Positions 1 to 7,812 of a stretch of DNA of 22,767 nt are shown piece after piece (the first letter of the stretch is position 1; each line of letters starts with the position of its first letter). A model generated the notes under the pieces. The model searched no databases and had not been told where the DNA came from. It saw only the letters and a program-made list of their open reading frames with translations. Origin of the DNA: CG2-30-36-16 sp964372115 (lineage in GTDB: Bacteria; Bacteroidota; Ignavibacteria; Ignavibacteriales; Ignavibacteriaceae); contig CAYJPN010000052.1 of NCBI GenBank assembly GCA_964372115.1, forward strand, positions 1 through 22,767, given 5' to 3'. Position numbers and translations under genes: made by a program.

Positions 1-325
1 TATAAAACAGCCGGGTAAGGCTGATGCCTCACAAATAATTTTTAATAACTAATTTATTAGGGACGAAAAATGTAAAAAAACATGTCCGCTTTTTAATGGA
101 CTTAGGTATGCCTGGGAACCGTAAAGGGCACAAAAATTATTTCCGTTATTTAACGGACGGTTCTGCAGATGGAATAAATTTGTTATGTGAACAATTAAAT
201 TGTAAAAATATATTAAGCATACACCCTATCCTAAAATTTTAACTCTAACCGTATTTAATATAAAAGAATACCTATTAATTGTCCACTCCATCAAGCAATT
301 ATATTTTAGCGGGGGAAAAAATAAG

Positions 326-408
326 ACACGGATTTCACAGATTTGCACAGCTTATTATTTTTTATTTTCCCGTCCGTGTTAATCCGTGCAATCCGTGTTT
401 GTCCGTGT
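326..408. repeat. Phased TCCGTG direct repeats with an inverted partner
   Basis: TCCGTGT/TCCGTGC units occur at 373-379, 383-389, 392-398 and 402-408, a spacing of 10, 9 and 10 bases. The reverse complement ACACGGA lies at 326-332, followed by related half-units (TTTCACAG, TTTGCACAG). The whole block can fold back imperfectly. Short degenerate repeats of the type atccgtgt/aatctgtg are familiar in intergenic DNA of many bacterial genomes (from memory); their function is not known to me. Confidence 0.7.
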
Positions 409-434
409 GCTATTCCCTCAAAAGCAGCATGCTG

Positions 435-452
435 ATCCGTTAGCTAACGGAT
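435..452. repeat. 18-bp perfect palindrome (TCCGTT-AACGGA family, copy 2)
   Basis: ATCCGTTAGCTAACGGAT is a perfect dyad and is followed by ACATGGCA. The same core with the same kind of follow-on sequence (TACATGACA) appears at 931-972, and a looser form at 142-157. It lies about 60 bases past the stop of the small membrane protein gene at 510-839. Confidence 0.75.
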
Positions 453-509
453 ACATGGCATTATTAAAGTTTTAAAAAATAGAAGTGAAATATTTTTGTT
501 GGGTCGTGA

Positions 510-839
510 TTACCATTTTTTAAAGATGAAAAAAACCGCGGCTATGATAAACGCAAATCCAACTGCATAATTCCACTTAAATTCTTCTTTAAGGTACAAG
601 ATTGAGAAAATTGAAAAAATGATAAGTGTGATTACTTCCTGGATAGTTTTCAACTGAGCGGCATTAAATTGCCCATAACCAATTCGGTTTGCGGGAACTT
701 GAAAAACGTATTCGAAAAATGCTATCCCCCAGCTAATCAGAATTACAATCCAAAGCGCTGAACTTTTATATTTTAGATGACCATACCAGGCGAATGTCAT
801 AAAAATATTTGAAATGCTTAATAATATAATAGTCTTCAT
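510..839 (-). CDS. DMT-superfamily small membrane protein, DUF486 type
   Basis: This 109-residue, highly hydrophobic protein has four predicted membrane helices at roughly residues 3-18, 28-47, 64-82 and 90-107. The length, the segment F-E-Y-x-F-Q-V-P-A-N-R-I-G near residue 43 and the following F-N-A-A-Q-L-K-T-I-Q-E match the DUF486 family (one half-size unit of the drug/metabolite transporter fold) as I remember it. The substrate is unknown for the family. The ATG start has no clear Shine-Dalgarno sequence, which is not unusual in this group. It stands alone, with palindromic TCCGTT-AACGGA repeats on both sides (435-452 and 931-966), so it may sit in a mobile or regulated patch. I am confident in the family and not in any transport role. 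Confidence 0.8.
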   Translation of the reverse strand: MKTIILLSISNIFMTFAWYGHLKYKSSALWIVILISWGIAFFEYVFQVPANRIGYGQFNAAQLKTIQEVITLIIFSIFSILYLKEEFKWNYAVGFAFIIAAVFFIFKKW

Positions 840-899
840 AAATTCTTAAAAAAATGAAAATTAAACATAACGCAGCATGCCGCGAGCCGCAAGGAAAAA

Positions 900-920
900 G
901 TTAAAAGTTAAAAGTTAAAA
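900..920. repeat. Heptanucleotide tandem repeat (GTTAAAA)3
   Basis: Three perfect 7-bp units. A related heptamer array (ATTAAAA) lies at 3591-3622. The length is a multiple of seven, so if copy number varies it would shift spacing rather than keep a helical turn. Confidence 0.8.
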
Positions 921-930
921 ACATAAAAAA

Positions 931-966
931 TCCGTTGGTTAATCCGTTAGCAAACGGACTAACGGA
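931..966. repeat. Double inverted repeat TCCGTT..TCCGTT..AACGGA..AACGGA (copy 3)
   Basis: TCCGTT occurs at 931-936 and 943-948, and AACGGA at 953-958 and 961-966, giving a symmetric double dyad followed by TACATGACA. It sits about 90 bases upstream of the DUF486-type gene start, where an operator or the base of a transcribed hairpin could lie. No regulator gene is adjacent. Confidence 0.75.
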
Positions 967-1140
967 TACATGACAATACTATATAGCAGTGCGTTGTCTC
1001 TGTCAATCTACTTCCAACACAAATTTTTATTGAAAAACTTTTTGTGGATTACCAATAAATGCGGGCTTCCGATTATTCAGCTTTTCGGACCGTAAGGATT
1101 TATCAAACTGTTTTAATCGCCAAAAGATACAATGAAAAAT

Positions 1141-1170
1141 TTTAATAAAGGGACAGTTTAACACCGTCCC
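1141..1170 (-). terminator. Probable rho-independent terminator of the M1 peptidase gene
   Basis: On the minus strand GGGACGGT (1170-1163) pairs with ACTGTCCC (1157-1150) with one mismatch and a five-base loop, followed by TTTATTAAAATT. It lies 76 bases past the stop of the gene at 1246-3231. Confidence 0.65.
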
Positions 1171-1245
1171 TCCAAAAATTTAAGCTTTCGTGCCGGGATG
1201 AAAAGCAAATTTTTTTCTCTTCGTCTATCTCCAAACCACACCCAT

Positions 1246-3231
1246 TTACTTTACCAGAAGCATCTTTTTCGAACTTAAAAATTTTTCTGTTTCAAGGCGG
1301 TAGAAATAAACACCGGTGGAGACGCCGATGTTCATACTGTTTGTACCATCCCAACTTATTTCGTGCCGCCCTTGATCTTTCACTTCGTTAACAAGTGTTT
1401 TAACAATTCGACCAAGTATATCATAAACAACAAGTTTCACTTTTGTTTGAAGCGGAATGTTATAACGAATTAATGTTGCCGGATTAAACGGATTCGGGTA
1501 ATTCTGCTTTAGAGAATAATTATTTGGTATAACTTCATCCTCAACATTTGAAAGCACCGAGACCGTTTTTAATATCCAGTTATTGGGATCAAATTGTAGT
1601 TCGATGGGCTGCGATTTTACATTAAAACTGTAATTCTGTTCCTGCTGGTTGTTCATTAATGTAACGGTGGTATCACCGGCTAAGGTTGTAACTTTAATTT
1701 CAACCGGCATCGTAAAAAATGCAGGGTTACTGTTTACACGCTGTTTAATGTTCACATCAATATTAAATGAGCTTTTACCCGCTTTTGAATAACCCCACGT
1801 AACAGTATAAACGGGATAGTTTTCACCGTATATCCATTCGTTAAAAAAATATTCGAGGTCTAACCCTGAGAGATTTTCAGCGACACTTTGGAAATTTTCA
1901 GTTACCGCTGTACCGTATTTATAGTCAGGGTGATTGGCATAAGTTTTCATCGTGTTAAAAAACAATGAATCGCCCAGGACTCCTCTTAGCATGTGAAGTA
2001 TAACGCCGCCTTTTGAGTAGGAGCGATTAGAATTAAAAATACTTCCGACCGAACTTATATCTTGAACATAAACGCTGCCAACAGCCTGCCTTGCATAAAT
2101 CATTTCATTTGTAATGAAGCTTAAATACTGAGGTTTGCCAAGGTAATCTTCTATATAAACACCCTCGCAATAAGTTGCAAAACCTTCGTTAAGCCATATG
2201 TTTTGCCAATCGCGGCATGTAATCATATCACCGAACCATTGGTGCGATAACTCGTGAGATACTAATCCCGAACCGAATGAACCCATTGAAGCAATTGTTT
2301 GATGCTCCATTCCCCCACCCCAGCCAAATTGCACGTGTCCATATTTTTCACGAATGAAAGGATAGAGTCCGAACCTATCACTAAAAATCTGCAGCATCAT
2401 AATCGTTTGATCGAGCTGCGCCTGAACCTGGCTATTAAAATATTCAGGGTAAATATAATGCGTTACCGGCATTGAGTCGGTGGGTGAATACTTAAAATAA
2501 TTTGTATATAAATGATAGTTTGCAATCGCAAGCGAAATTAAATATTGCGCAATCGGATAACTATTTTTCCATCTGTATGTTGCTGTATTATTGCCATTGT
2601 CTATTACATCTATCAGCGCACCATTTGATACGACGGTTAACCCTGTGGCAACTGTGCACCACACATCCGAGGAGTCGGCTTTATCCGCCGGAGTATCTTT
2701 ACAAGCCCACCAATCACTTGCTCCGTACGGTTCACTCAACGTCCATATTGCCGGCTGTGTGCCGCTGTTATGTGTACTAAACTCGAAGCTGCCGAACCCG
2801 CTTGAGCCAGGAACACCTTTGTAATAAATTACTGCGCTTAGCTCTTCATTTGCATTGTAGTTCCTGTCTAATGTAATATTTATTTTATTCGACGAATGCG
2901 AGTATACCGGCTGATAATTTTCATTTATTAAGATGGAGTCGATGAGAAGGTTATTCTGTAAATCGAAGAACACTTGATTAATAGAACTAAGAGCTGGTTT
3001 AAATTTTATAGTTACCGCGCCCGTTAAATAATTTGGGCTGTATGTTATATTTAAATCGAGTTTATAATATTTTATATCGATGGTTTGATCGCCGGGATAC
3101 TGTACTTCGGAAAACTTTTTTAGGCTGTTATGAACCGCTTGTCCGTTAAAAAAATAATCTTTATCAAAATTAATTTCCTGCGCAAATACGCTGACCGATA
3201 TTGAAATAAATAATAAAAATTTTATCATCAT
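1246..3231 (-). CDS. T9SS-exported M1-family zinc aminopeptidase
   Basis: This 661-residue protein has a signal peptide (about residues 1-18, ending F-A-Q) and an N-terminal beta domain. The gluzincin core shows G-G-G-M-E-H at 305-310 (family form G-x-M-E-N), zinc motif H326-E-L-S-H330 with the third ligand E349, and catalytic Tyr405 in Y-S-K-G. All catalytic residues are present, so it should be an active metallo-aminopeptidase acting on peptides outside the cell or at its surface. Residues about 575-661 form a T9SS C-terminal sorting domain beginning N-Y-P-N-P-F-N-P (577-584) and ending K-K-M-L-L-V-K, which directs export across the outer membrane and is normally removed there. The start ATG is preceded by AAGGA at a six-base spacing. 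The GxMEN Asn is replaced by His310, a modest departure. Preferred substrates cannot be read from the sequence. Confidence 0.95.
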   Translation of the reverse strand: MMIKFLLFISISVSVFAQEINFDKDYFFNGQAVHNSLKKFSEVQYPGDQTIDIKYYKLDLNITYSPNYLTGAVTIKFKPALSSINQVFFDLQNNLLIDSILINENYQPVYSHSSNKINITLDRNYNANEELSAVIYYKGVPGSSGFGSFEFSTHNSGTQPAIWTLSEPYGASDWWACKDTPADKADSSDVWCTVATGLTVVSNGALIDVIDNGNNTATYRWKNSYPIAQYLISLAIANYHLYTNYFKYSPTDSMPVTHYIYPEYFNSQVQAQLDQTIMMLQIFSDRFGLYPFIREKYGHVQFGWGGGMEHQTIASMGSFGSGLVSHELSHQWFGDMITCRDWQNIWLNEGFATYCEGVYIEDYLGKPQYLSFITNEMIYARQAVGSVYVQDISSVGSIFNSNRSYSKGGVILHMLRGVLGDSLFFNTMKTYANHPDYKYGTAVTENFQSVAENLSGLDLEYFFNEWIYGENYPVYTVTWGYSKAGKSSFNIDVNIKQRVNSNPAFFTMPVEIKVTTLAGDTTVTLMNNQQEQNYSFNVKSQPIELQFDPNNWILKTVSVLSNVEDEVIPNNYSLKQNYPNPFNPATLIRYNIPLQTKVKLVVYDILGRIVKTLVNEVKDQGRHEISWDGTNSMNIGVSTGVYFYRLETEKFLSSKKMLLVK

Positions 3232-3306
3232 CTTAATTCCTTAAATTAATAGTCAAAGACTAATAATATTTTCGTCCTCAATCAACGACCAATATTAGTA
3301 GTTATT

Positions 3307-3458
3307 TATGAGTTGGCTCTAAAAAGGGCCATAACTCATATTTTGGATGGAAATACAAACTGTTGAAACTGTTCGCCAGTTTATTGAGTTGTTATTAACC
3401 CACGACCTAAGTCGTGGGTTAATGAGAAAAACGAAAATTTTTAACGGTCTTAACCGTT
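3307..3458. repeat. Cluster of four hairpins, REP/MITE-like element
   Basis: Four dyads follow one another. (1) 3307-3340 has outer arms TATGAGTT/AACTCATA and an inner stem GGCTCT/AGGGCC with loop AAAA and a two-base bulge. (2) 3357-3382 has AAACTG/CAGTTT. (3) 3395-3422 has perfect 12-bp arms TTAACCCACGAC/GTCGTGGGTTAA with loop CTAA. (4) 3443-3458 has AACGGT/ACCGTT with loop CTTA. Hairpin 3 resembles the palindromes found around IS200/IS605-like and REP-associated tyrosine transposases in this phylum (from memory). No transposase is encoded here, so this would be a non-autonomous copy. A structured RNA is an alternative. Confidence 0.65.
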
Positions 3459-3590
3459 TATTACGTTTTCCAATGTTCTGCAAAATGTTTTCTTTAAACA
3501 CAAAATTAATTTTATAACGGTGTTAAAATATAGATAAATCTGGGATGAAATATTGGCTAAGGGAATTTGTTAAGCGATACGAGTGATTGA

Positions 3591-3622
3591 ATTAAAAATT
3601 AAAAATTAAAAATTAAAAATTA
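3591..3622. repeat. Heptanucleotide tandem repeat (ATTAAAA)4.6
   Basis: Four perfect ATTAAAA units followed by ATTA. It is the second heptamer array in the window and lies between the hairpin cluster and the terminator at 3671-3702. Confidence 0.85.
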
Positions 3623-3670
3623 GAAAGTGGGGAATACAAATGTCGATTAAGTTTTTACAGATAGCGCAAT

Positions 3671-3702
3671 AAAAAGGGTATCTTTCTTTTGGAAAGATAC
3701 CC
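3671..3702 (-). terminator. Rho-independent terminator
   Basis: On the minus strand an 11-bp perfect stem (GGGTATCTTTC, 3702-3692, with GAAAGATACCC, 3686-3676) with a five-base loop is followed directly by TTTTTATT. It lies 22 bases past the stop of the gene at 3725-5029 and is the clearest terminator in the window. Confidence 0.93.
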
Positions 3703-3724
3703 TCGATAAATCAACTCTACGAAC

Positions 3725-5029
3725 TTATTTTAAAAGAGTCATTTTTTTAGTCATTACCGAACCGTTAGCTTCGATACGGTAGAAATAAATTCCACTGTTC
3801 AAACCGGCTGCGTTAAATGATATTTCGTGTGTTCCGGCTTCATTAAAACCATTCACTAAAAGAGCAACGCTTTGACCGATAGTATTAAAAACTTCAATCT
3901 TTACATTTCCTGATTGTGGAACTGAATAGCTGATTTTTGTACTCGGGTTAAACGGATTAGGATAATTTTGTTCCATTCCGAATTTTGTTACAACGTTTGC
4001 AACGTTAACTTCAGTCGATGCAACTATGCTACGTGTACCATCAAGATCAATTTGAACTAACTGATAGCTGTGTGAACCAACTGCAACATTTTTATCAGTG
4101 TATGCGTAGTTATTTATTTCTGTGCTTGTACCAACACCGGCAACAAAAGCTATTTTTGAACCGTCGCGAACAACTTCAAAACCTGAGTTGTTTGTTTCCG
4201 TAGCAGTTGACCAGTTCAATTGAACGTTTTTATTAACTGCGTTTGCAGTAAATGATGACAACTCAACAGGAACAATAGCAGCCCACGTGTTTGAAATTCT
4301 GATACCATCAACAATAACGGCTACAGAGTTAGATGAACTACCCTGCCGAAGAGCAACAGCATTAACACTATCTTGTCCGTTTACTGTTTCCTGTAATCCG
4401 TCAGGAACTCCTGCAGAAGCTTCATCAGCCGGAACACCGGTTGCTTTAACCCAGAATGCCACCGTATCAGCACCGGCTTGATTAATTTTGTATTTTATAA
4501 TAATTAAATAGGTTGTATTTGTAGCATAATCTACCGGTGAATAAACCTGAGTTCCGGCAGTGCTCGCGTTTGAAATTCCAAAATTAACAACACCAGCAGC
4601 AGTAATTTTAGCATACAATCTTGCGCAGAACATAGTGAAAGTCGCCGGGGCTGCACGATAACCAATATGAAAAAAATAATCGCCCGCTTTAAGAGCAGAA
4701 GCATCCGAAACATTTACCAAAAGAGAAGTATACATTGTAGCAGCGTCTGTATTTTGTGTAGGATAATCTCTGCTAACATCTTCACCACCAGCATTATTTA
4801 TAAATGCTGCGTTGCCAATACCCGATCCAAGATAACCACCGTATGTTAAACCAGGTGTAACTATCGCAGGCGAGTTTGTTCCAATTCCGCTATGAGCCGA
4901 CCAGCCGTCTGCCGATAACAACGTTCCTTCCCCGTAATCAAAATTTTCTTGGAGGAGTAATAGCTGACTGAATGATGTGCTTCCTAATAAAATGAAAAAC
5001 ACAAAAAGAGGTAGAAAAATTTTTTTCAT
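3725..5029 (-). CDS. T9SS-sorted secreted protein of unknown function
   Basis: This 434-residue protein starts with a signal peptide (about 1-21, cleavage near F-S-Q). Residues about 25-255 are rich in Gly, Ser, Thr and aromatic residues and look like an all-beta jelly-roll domain opening with an N-F-D-Y segment. Residues about 256-345 begin V-P-V-E-L-S-S-F-T-A and contain L-N-W-S-T-A-T-E-T-N-N-S-G-F, the fibronectin-III-like linker commonly seen before sorting domains in this phylum. The C-terminal ~85 residues are a T9SS sorting domain (N-Y-P-N-P-F-N-P, then a G-I-Y-F-Y-R strand and a K-K-M-T-L-L-K end). No catalytic motif is visible, so an adhesive or structural surface role is only an inference. 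AAGGA lies about nine bases before the ATG. A 16-bp palindrome at 5124-5139 sits upstream and a strong terminator follows. Confidence 0.85.
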   Translation of the reverse strand: MKKIFLPLFVFFILLGSTSFSQLLLLQENFDYGEGTLLSADGWSAHSGIGTNSPAIVTPGLTYGGYLGSGIGNAAFINNAGGEDVSRDYPTQNTDAATMYTSLLVNVSDASALKAGDYFFHIGYRAAPATFTMFCARLYAKITAAGVVNFGISNASTAGTQVYSPVDYATNTTYLIIIKYKINQAGADTVAFWVKATGVPADEASAGVPDGLQETVNGQDSVNAVALRQGSSSNSVAVIVDGIRISNTWAAIVPVELSSFTANAVNKNVQLNWSTATETNNSGFEVVRDGSKIAFVAGVGTSTEINNYAYTDKNVAVGSHSYQLVQIDLDGTRSIVASTEVNVANVVTKFGMEQNYPNPFNPSTKISYSVPQSGNVKIEVFNTIGQSVALLVNGFNEAGTHEISFNAAGLNSGIYFYRIEANGSVMTKKMTLLK

Positions 5030-5123
5030 TTCTGTTTCCTTTATTTAATGTAATGTGGTATGTAATTTAAGAATTTTTTTGGCAAAATAGTATTAAAAAA
5101 TTATTAAGCAAAGATCATCTTTA

Positions 5124-5139
5124 AAAATGGCGCCATTTT
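5124..5139. promoter_or_regulatory. 16-bp perfect palindrome, possible operator
   Basis: AAAATGGCGCCATTTT is a perfect dyad about 95 bases upstream of the start of the T9SS cargo gene at 3725-5029 and about 87 bases past the stop of the phosphatase gene at 5227. It has no loop and no T-run, so it fits a binding site for a dimeric regulator better than a terminator. No bound factor can be named. Confidence 0.4.
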
Positions 5140-5226
5140 ATTGTAATAAGCAAAATATTTTTGGATTCCGTTAGTATGGTAAATTTACTTTCATCTGAGT
5201 TTAACTGAGTCATAGAAAAAATTCTA

Positions 5227-7764
5227 TCATTTCACTTTTACCAAAACCATCGTCATGTCGTCGTTTTGTTCAGCGGCGCCTCTAAAGGTTTCTAAATTTT
5301 TCCAAATGTCATCCATCACCTGAGATGAATGTACCCCGCTATTATTTTTTAGCAATTCGCTAAGATTATCTTCACCAAAAAACTCAAGTTGTTCATTCAT
5401 CGCTTCGGTAATTCCGTCAGAAAAAAATGCATAAAGTTCTCCCCGCTTTAACGGAAGTTTATATTCATTTAATGTACGTTCGAATATAACTCCCTTTTCC
5501 AAACCTATTCCGAGCCCTCCGCTGCGCAAAACTTCTACTGATCCGTTTAAAGCTTTAAGCAATGGAACATGCCCCGCGCGGCAAACAGTTACAGTTTCTG
5601 CTTCCATATCAAACAAAGCAATCGTCATAGTAACAAACCAGTGTCTTTCTATAGTCTGATATAATCGTTTGTTTATTTCAATAAGAATATCGCCGGGTGT
5701 TTTATTATCCATACATGTTATTTGCACCATTGTTTGAATTTTCGTCATGTACAGTGATGCAGATAATCCTTTGCCCGAAACATCGCCTACGATAACAAAT
5801 AATTTTTTATCCGATACCGGGATTAGATCATAATAATCCCCGCCAACTTGCATCGCCGGAAACATTTCACCGCAAATATCGAGTCCGCTAATCTCGGGAA
5901 TACACTTAGGGAGAAGGCTTTGTTGTATCTGGCGTGCAAGGTCTAAATCCCTTTCTAATTTAAGTTTTTGTGCTTCTGATTCGTACAACCGTGCATTTTC
6001 AAGAGATATTGCAGCCTGATTTGCGGAGGCGCAAAGCAGTTCGAGATCTTTACCGGCAAACTGCGAACCGCTGTATTTTAACCCGAACAGGAGCAAACCT
6101 AAAACTTTTCCTTTAATTAACATCGGGATGACTGTATAAATCTTTTCCTCCTTTAATCTTTCTGCCTGTAAAGGAAAAACTGTCTCAAACTCGTTTTGGT
6201 CAATAACTATAAAATTTCCGGCTAGTTGTTTTTCGGCAACAAACCGGGAAAGCGGTGTATTTGATATTTCGCATTTTTCTGATGACAATCCGGTTGAACG
6301 AACAAGTTTAAAACTATTTGTCGATTCATTTTTTAGTAAAATTCCGAAAGTATCAATCTTTAACGCTTCTACAAATGTTTTCTGCATTGAGCCAATAATG
6401 TTTTCAAGTCCGACGACTGTTGATACATCATTGCTGAATTTTACAAGTACTTTCTGGTGAATAAATTGTTCGGGATAAAATTTGCGCGTTATAAAATCCT
6501 GGAATCTATCTTTTGTTGACTGAAATATTAATGCAAATGCAACAAAAATTAAACCCGCTATAATACCTTGATATTCTGTTCCTATGGCGCTGCTTATGCT
6601 CTGCCCAAGCACATATATAACGAGAAAGTATATTGCCGCTACAGTTAATGTTGCAACTCCATAGGTTACCGCATTTTTAACAAATACCGATATATCCATC
6701 AAATGGTATTTAAATATAGAATAAGTAAATGAAATAGGAATAAGAGTAATTAAAATTACCGGAGTATAAAACTCAGGCGAGTTAAAAATAGTATCTGCAA
6801 TAACCGGCGCAAGAAAGTTGCTATAATAAACCCCAACTAAACCTATTATATAAGAAAACAATATTATAAAATAAGGCTTCCTGCCTTCCTTATCGAACCG
6901 GCGGTAATTGATAATTAAAGAAACAAAACCAATTAAAAAAGCGATCCCCACGAAACCGCCAAACAATCCTAACATTCTATTATTTAGTTGCCCTCCATTT
7001 GAGTTCAAATAATCAAAAGTTCTTAATAAAATTCCGCATAAAAAAATGAGAGTAGGAGCTAAAACAAAAATTATTTTTATCCACTTATTATGAATAAATT
7101 TAAACGGACGTGGGAACAGCCAAAAAAACTCGACCAAAAGGAACGGTAAAAAAGCCGCCCCAAACATCCATATTATTTCGATGATATATGTTGCCGGAGT
7201 TGCACTAATGAACCCGTTAAAATCAGCAATGAGGTTATTTGATTGCATAAGAACTGTTGCAGCGCCAATTAAAAAAAAGATGTGCTGCACTCTGCCGCCG
7301 GGTTTTGAAATCAGAACAATAAATCCAATGCAAAGCCAGATGAGACCGAGAAGCGAAAATGCGAATGTTCCAAAATTAAAAACTTTTTTTACTCTTACAT
7401 ATGCTGGAAGTAATTTTCCATCCTTCTCAATTACATATTTAACAGTGTCGCCAGCAGCAAACTTATTAAGGATTCTTTGTGCGGCAAATGTTTCTTTTAC
7501 TTTTTTCCCTTCAATCTCAATAAATTTATCGTTGTCCCTTATACCTGCCCTCCATGCAACACCATCTACTTTAACCCTGTTAAAAACAATAGAGGCATTA
7601 TTTTCCCCCCGAAAATTATAAACCCATAGACATTCATCATTACTGCTTGAATGGACATCCACAACGAAATAAATATTGGTGAGGGCAACAATAAGCAATA
7701 CTGCTGTTACTATACCTATAAGTTTTTTTTTGTTTTTTATATAATAATTTTTTACGGCGCTCAA
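5227..7764 (-). CDS. PDZ/multi-TM/GAF SpoIIE-type (PP2C) serine phosphatase
   Basis: This 845-residue membrane protein is an RsbU/SpoIIE-like phosphatase. Helix 1 (about 15-35) is followed by a PDZ-like domain (about 50-127, with V-D-G-V-A-W-R-A-G-I-R-D-N-D at 66-79), predicted to face outside the cytosol. About nine further helices span 130-416. A GAF-like sensor covers about 435-595, a short coiled linker 590-615, and the PP2C domain 620-845. Metal ligands are present: Asp643 in G-G-D-Y-Y-D, Asp661 in G-D-V-S-G-K-G, Asp783 in S-D-G-I-T-E-A and Asp835/Asp836 near the end. It should dephosphorylate a STAS protein, most simply the product of 9919-10290. It is last in the operon, 48 bases after the preceding stop. 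The start is TTG with no good ribosome site, and no ATG exists before the membrane region, so the exact start is uncertain. PDZ plus TM plus GAF is an unusual input for this enzyme class. Confidence 0.88.
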   Translation of the reverse strand: MSAVKNYYIKNKKKLIGIVTAVLLIVALTNIYFVVDVHSSSNDECLWVYNFRGENNASIVFNRVKVDGVAWRAGIRDNDKFIEIEGKKVKETFAAQRILNKFAAGDTVKYVIEKDGKLLPAYVRVKKVFNFGTFAFSLLGLIWLCIGFIVLISKPGGRVQHIFFLIGAATVLMQSNNLIADFNGFISATPATYIIEIIWMFGAAFLPFLLVEFFWLFPRPFKFIHNKWIKIIFVLAPTLIFLCGILLRTFDYLNSNGGQLNNRMLGLFGGFVGIAFLIGFVSLIINYRRFDKEGRKPYFIILFSYIIGLVGVYYSNFLAPVIADTIFNSPEFYTPVILITLIPISFTYSIFKYHLMDISVFVKNAVTYGVATLTVAAIYFLVIYVLGQSISSAIGTEYQGIIAGLIFVAFALIFQSTKDRFQDFITRKFYPEQFIHQKVLVKFSNDVSTVVGLENIIGSMQKTFVEALKIDTFGILLKNESTNSFKLVRSTGLSSEKCEISNTPLSRFVAEKQLAGNFIVIDQNEFETVFPLQAERLKEEKIYTVIPMLIKGKVLGLLLFGLKYSGSQFAGKDLELLCASANQAAISLENARLYESEAQKLKLERDLDLARQIQQSLLPKCIPEISGLDICGEMFPAMQVGGDYYDLIPVSDKKLFVIVGDVSGKGLSASLYMTKIQTMVQITCMDNKTPGDILIEINKRLYQTIERHWFVTMTIALFDMEAETVTVCRAGHVPLLKALNGSVEVLRSGGLGIGLEKGVIFERTLNEYKLPLKRGELYAFFSDGITEAMNEQLEFFGEDNLSELLKNNSGVHSSQVMDDIWKNLETFRGAAEQNDDMTMVLVKVK

Positions 7765-7812
7765 AATTTTTCTGTCAAATAATAGATGGAAATAAGTGAA
7801 ATTTACAAAAAA

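Larger units (their letters stand above)
1..509. other. Non-coding, palindrome-rich region
   Basis: No coding region is supported here. Visible structures are a short hairpin at 8-23 (CAGCC/GGCTG), a nested hairpin at 116-163 (outer GAACCGT/ACGGTTC, inner TCCGTT-ATTT-AACGGA at 142-157), a set of phased TCCGTG repeats at 326-408, a 10-bp palindrome CAGCATGCTG at 425-434 and an 18-bp perfect palindrome at 435-452. This density of dyads suggests repeats or structured intergenic DNA rather than decayed coding sequence. I recognise no known RNA family. Confidence 0.6.
840..1140. other. Non-coding region upstream of the DUF486 gene
   Basis: No gene is supported. It contains a heptamer tandem repeat (GTTAAAA x3, 900-920), the double inverted repeat at 931-966, and a GC-rich patch at 869-893 that shares CAGCATGC with 425-432. 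The rest is AT-rich without recognisable signals. Confidence 0.55.
3232..3670. other. Intergenic region with hairpin cluster and heptamer repeat
   Basis: No gene is supported. It holds four consecutive hairpins between 3307 and 3458 and a heptamer tandem array at 3591-3622. The 60-codon minus-strand open frame at 3319-3501 runs straight through the hairpins and is taken to be fortuitous. Confidence 0.65.

Noticed and set aside
1..240. Possible riboswitch or structured leader
   Set aside because: Several short alternative stems (for example GGAC/GTCC around 62-103) can be drawn, but no conserved core of a known riboswitch is recognisable and no gene follows on the plus strand.
3319..3501. 60-codon minus-strand open frame
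   Set aside because: It passes through three of the four hairpins, has no ribosome site and matches no family; it is best explained as chance reading of a repeat element.
5165..5226. Terminator after the signalling operon
   Set aside because: The sequence past the stop at 5227 shows a direct ACTCAG repeat, not an inverted one, and no stable stem with a T-run was found.
7181..7621. 146-codon plus-strand frame inside the PDZ phosphatase gene
   Set aside because: It is antisense to a gene with clear domains, and its sequence has no recognisable features. Similar frames at 7892-8383, 9694-10134 and 10327-10794 were rejected for the same reason.
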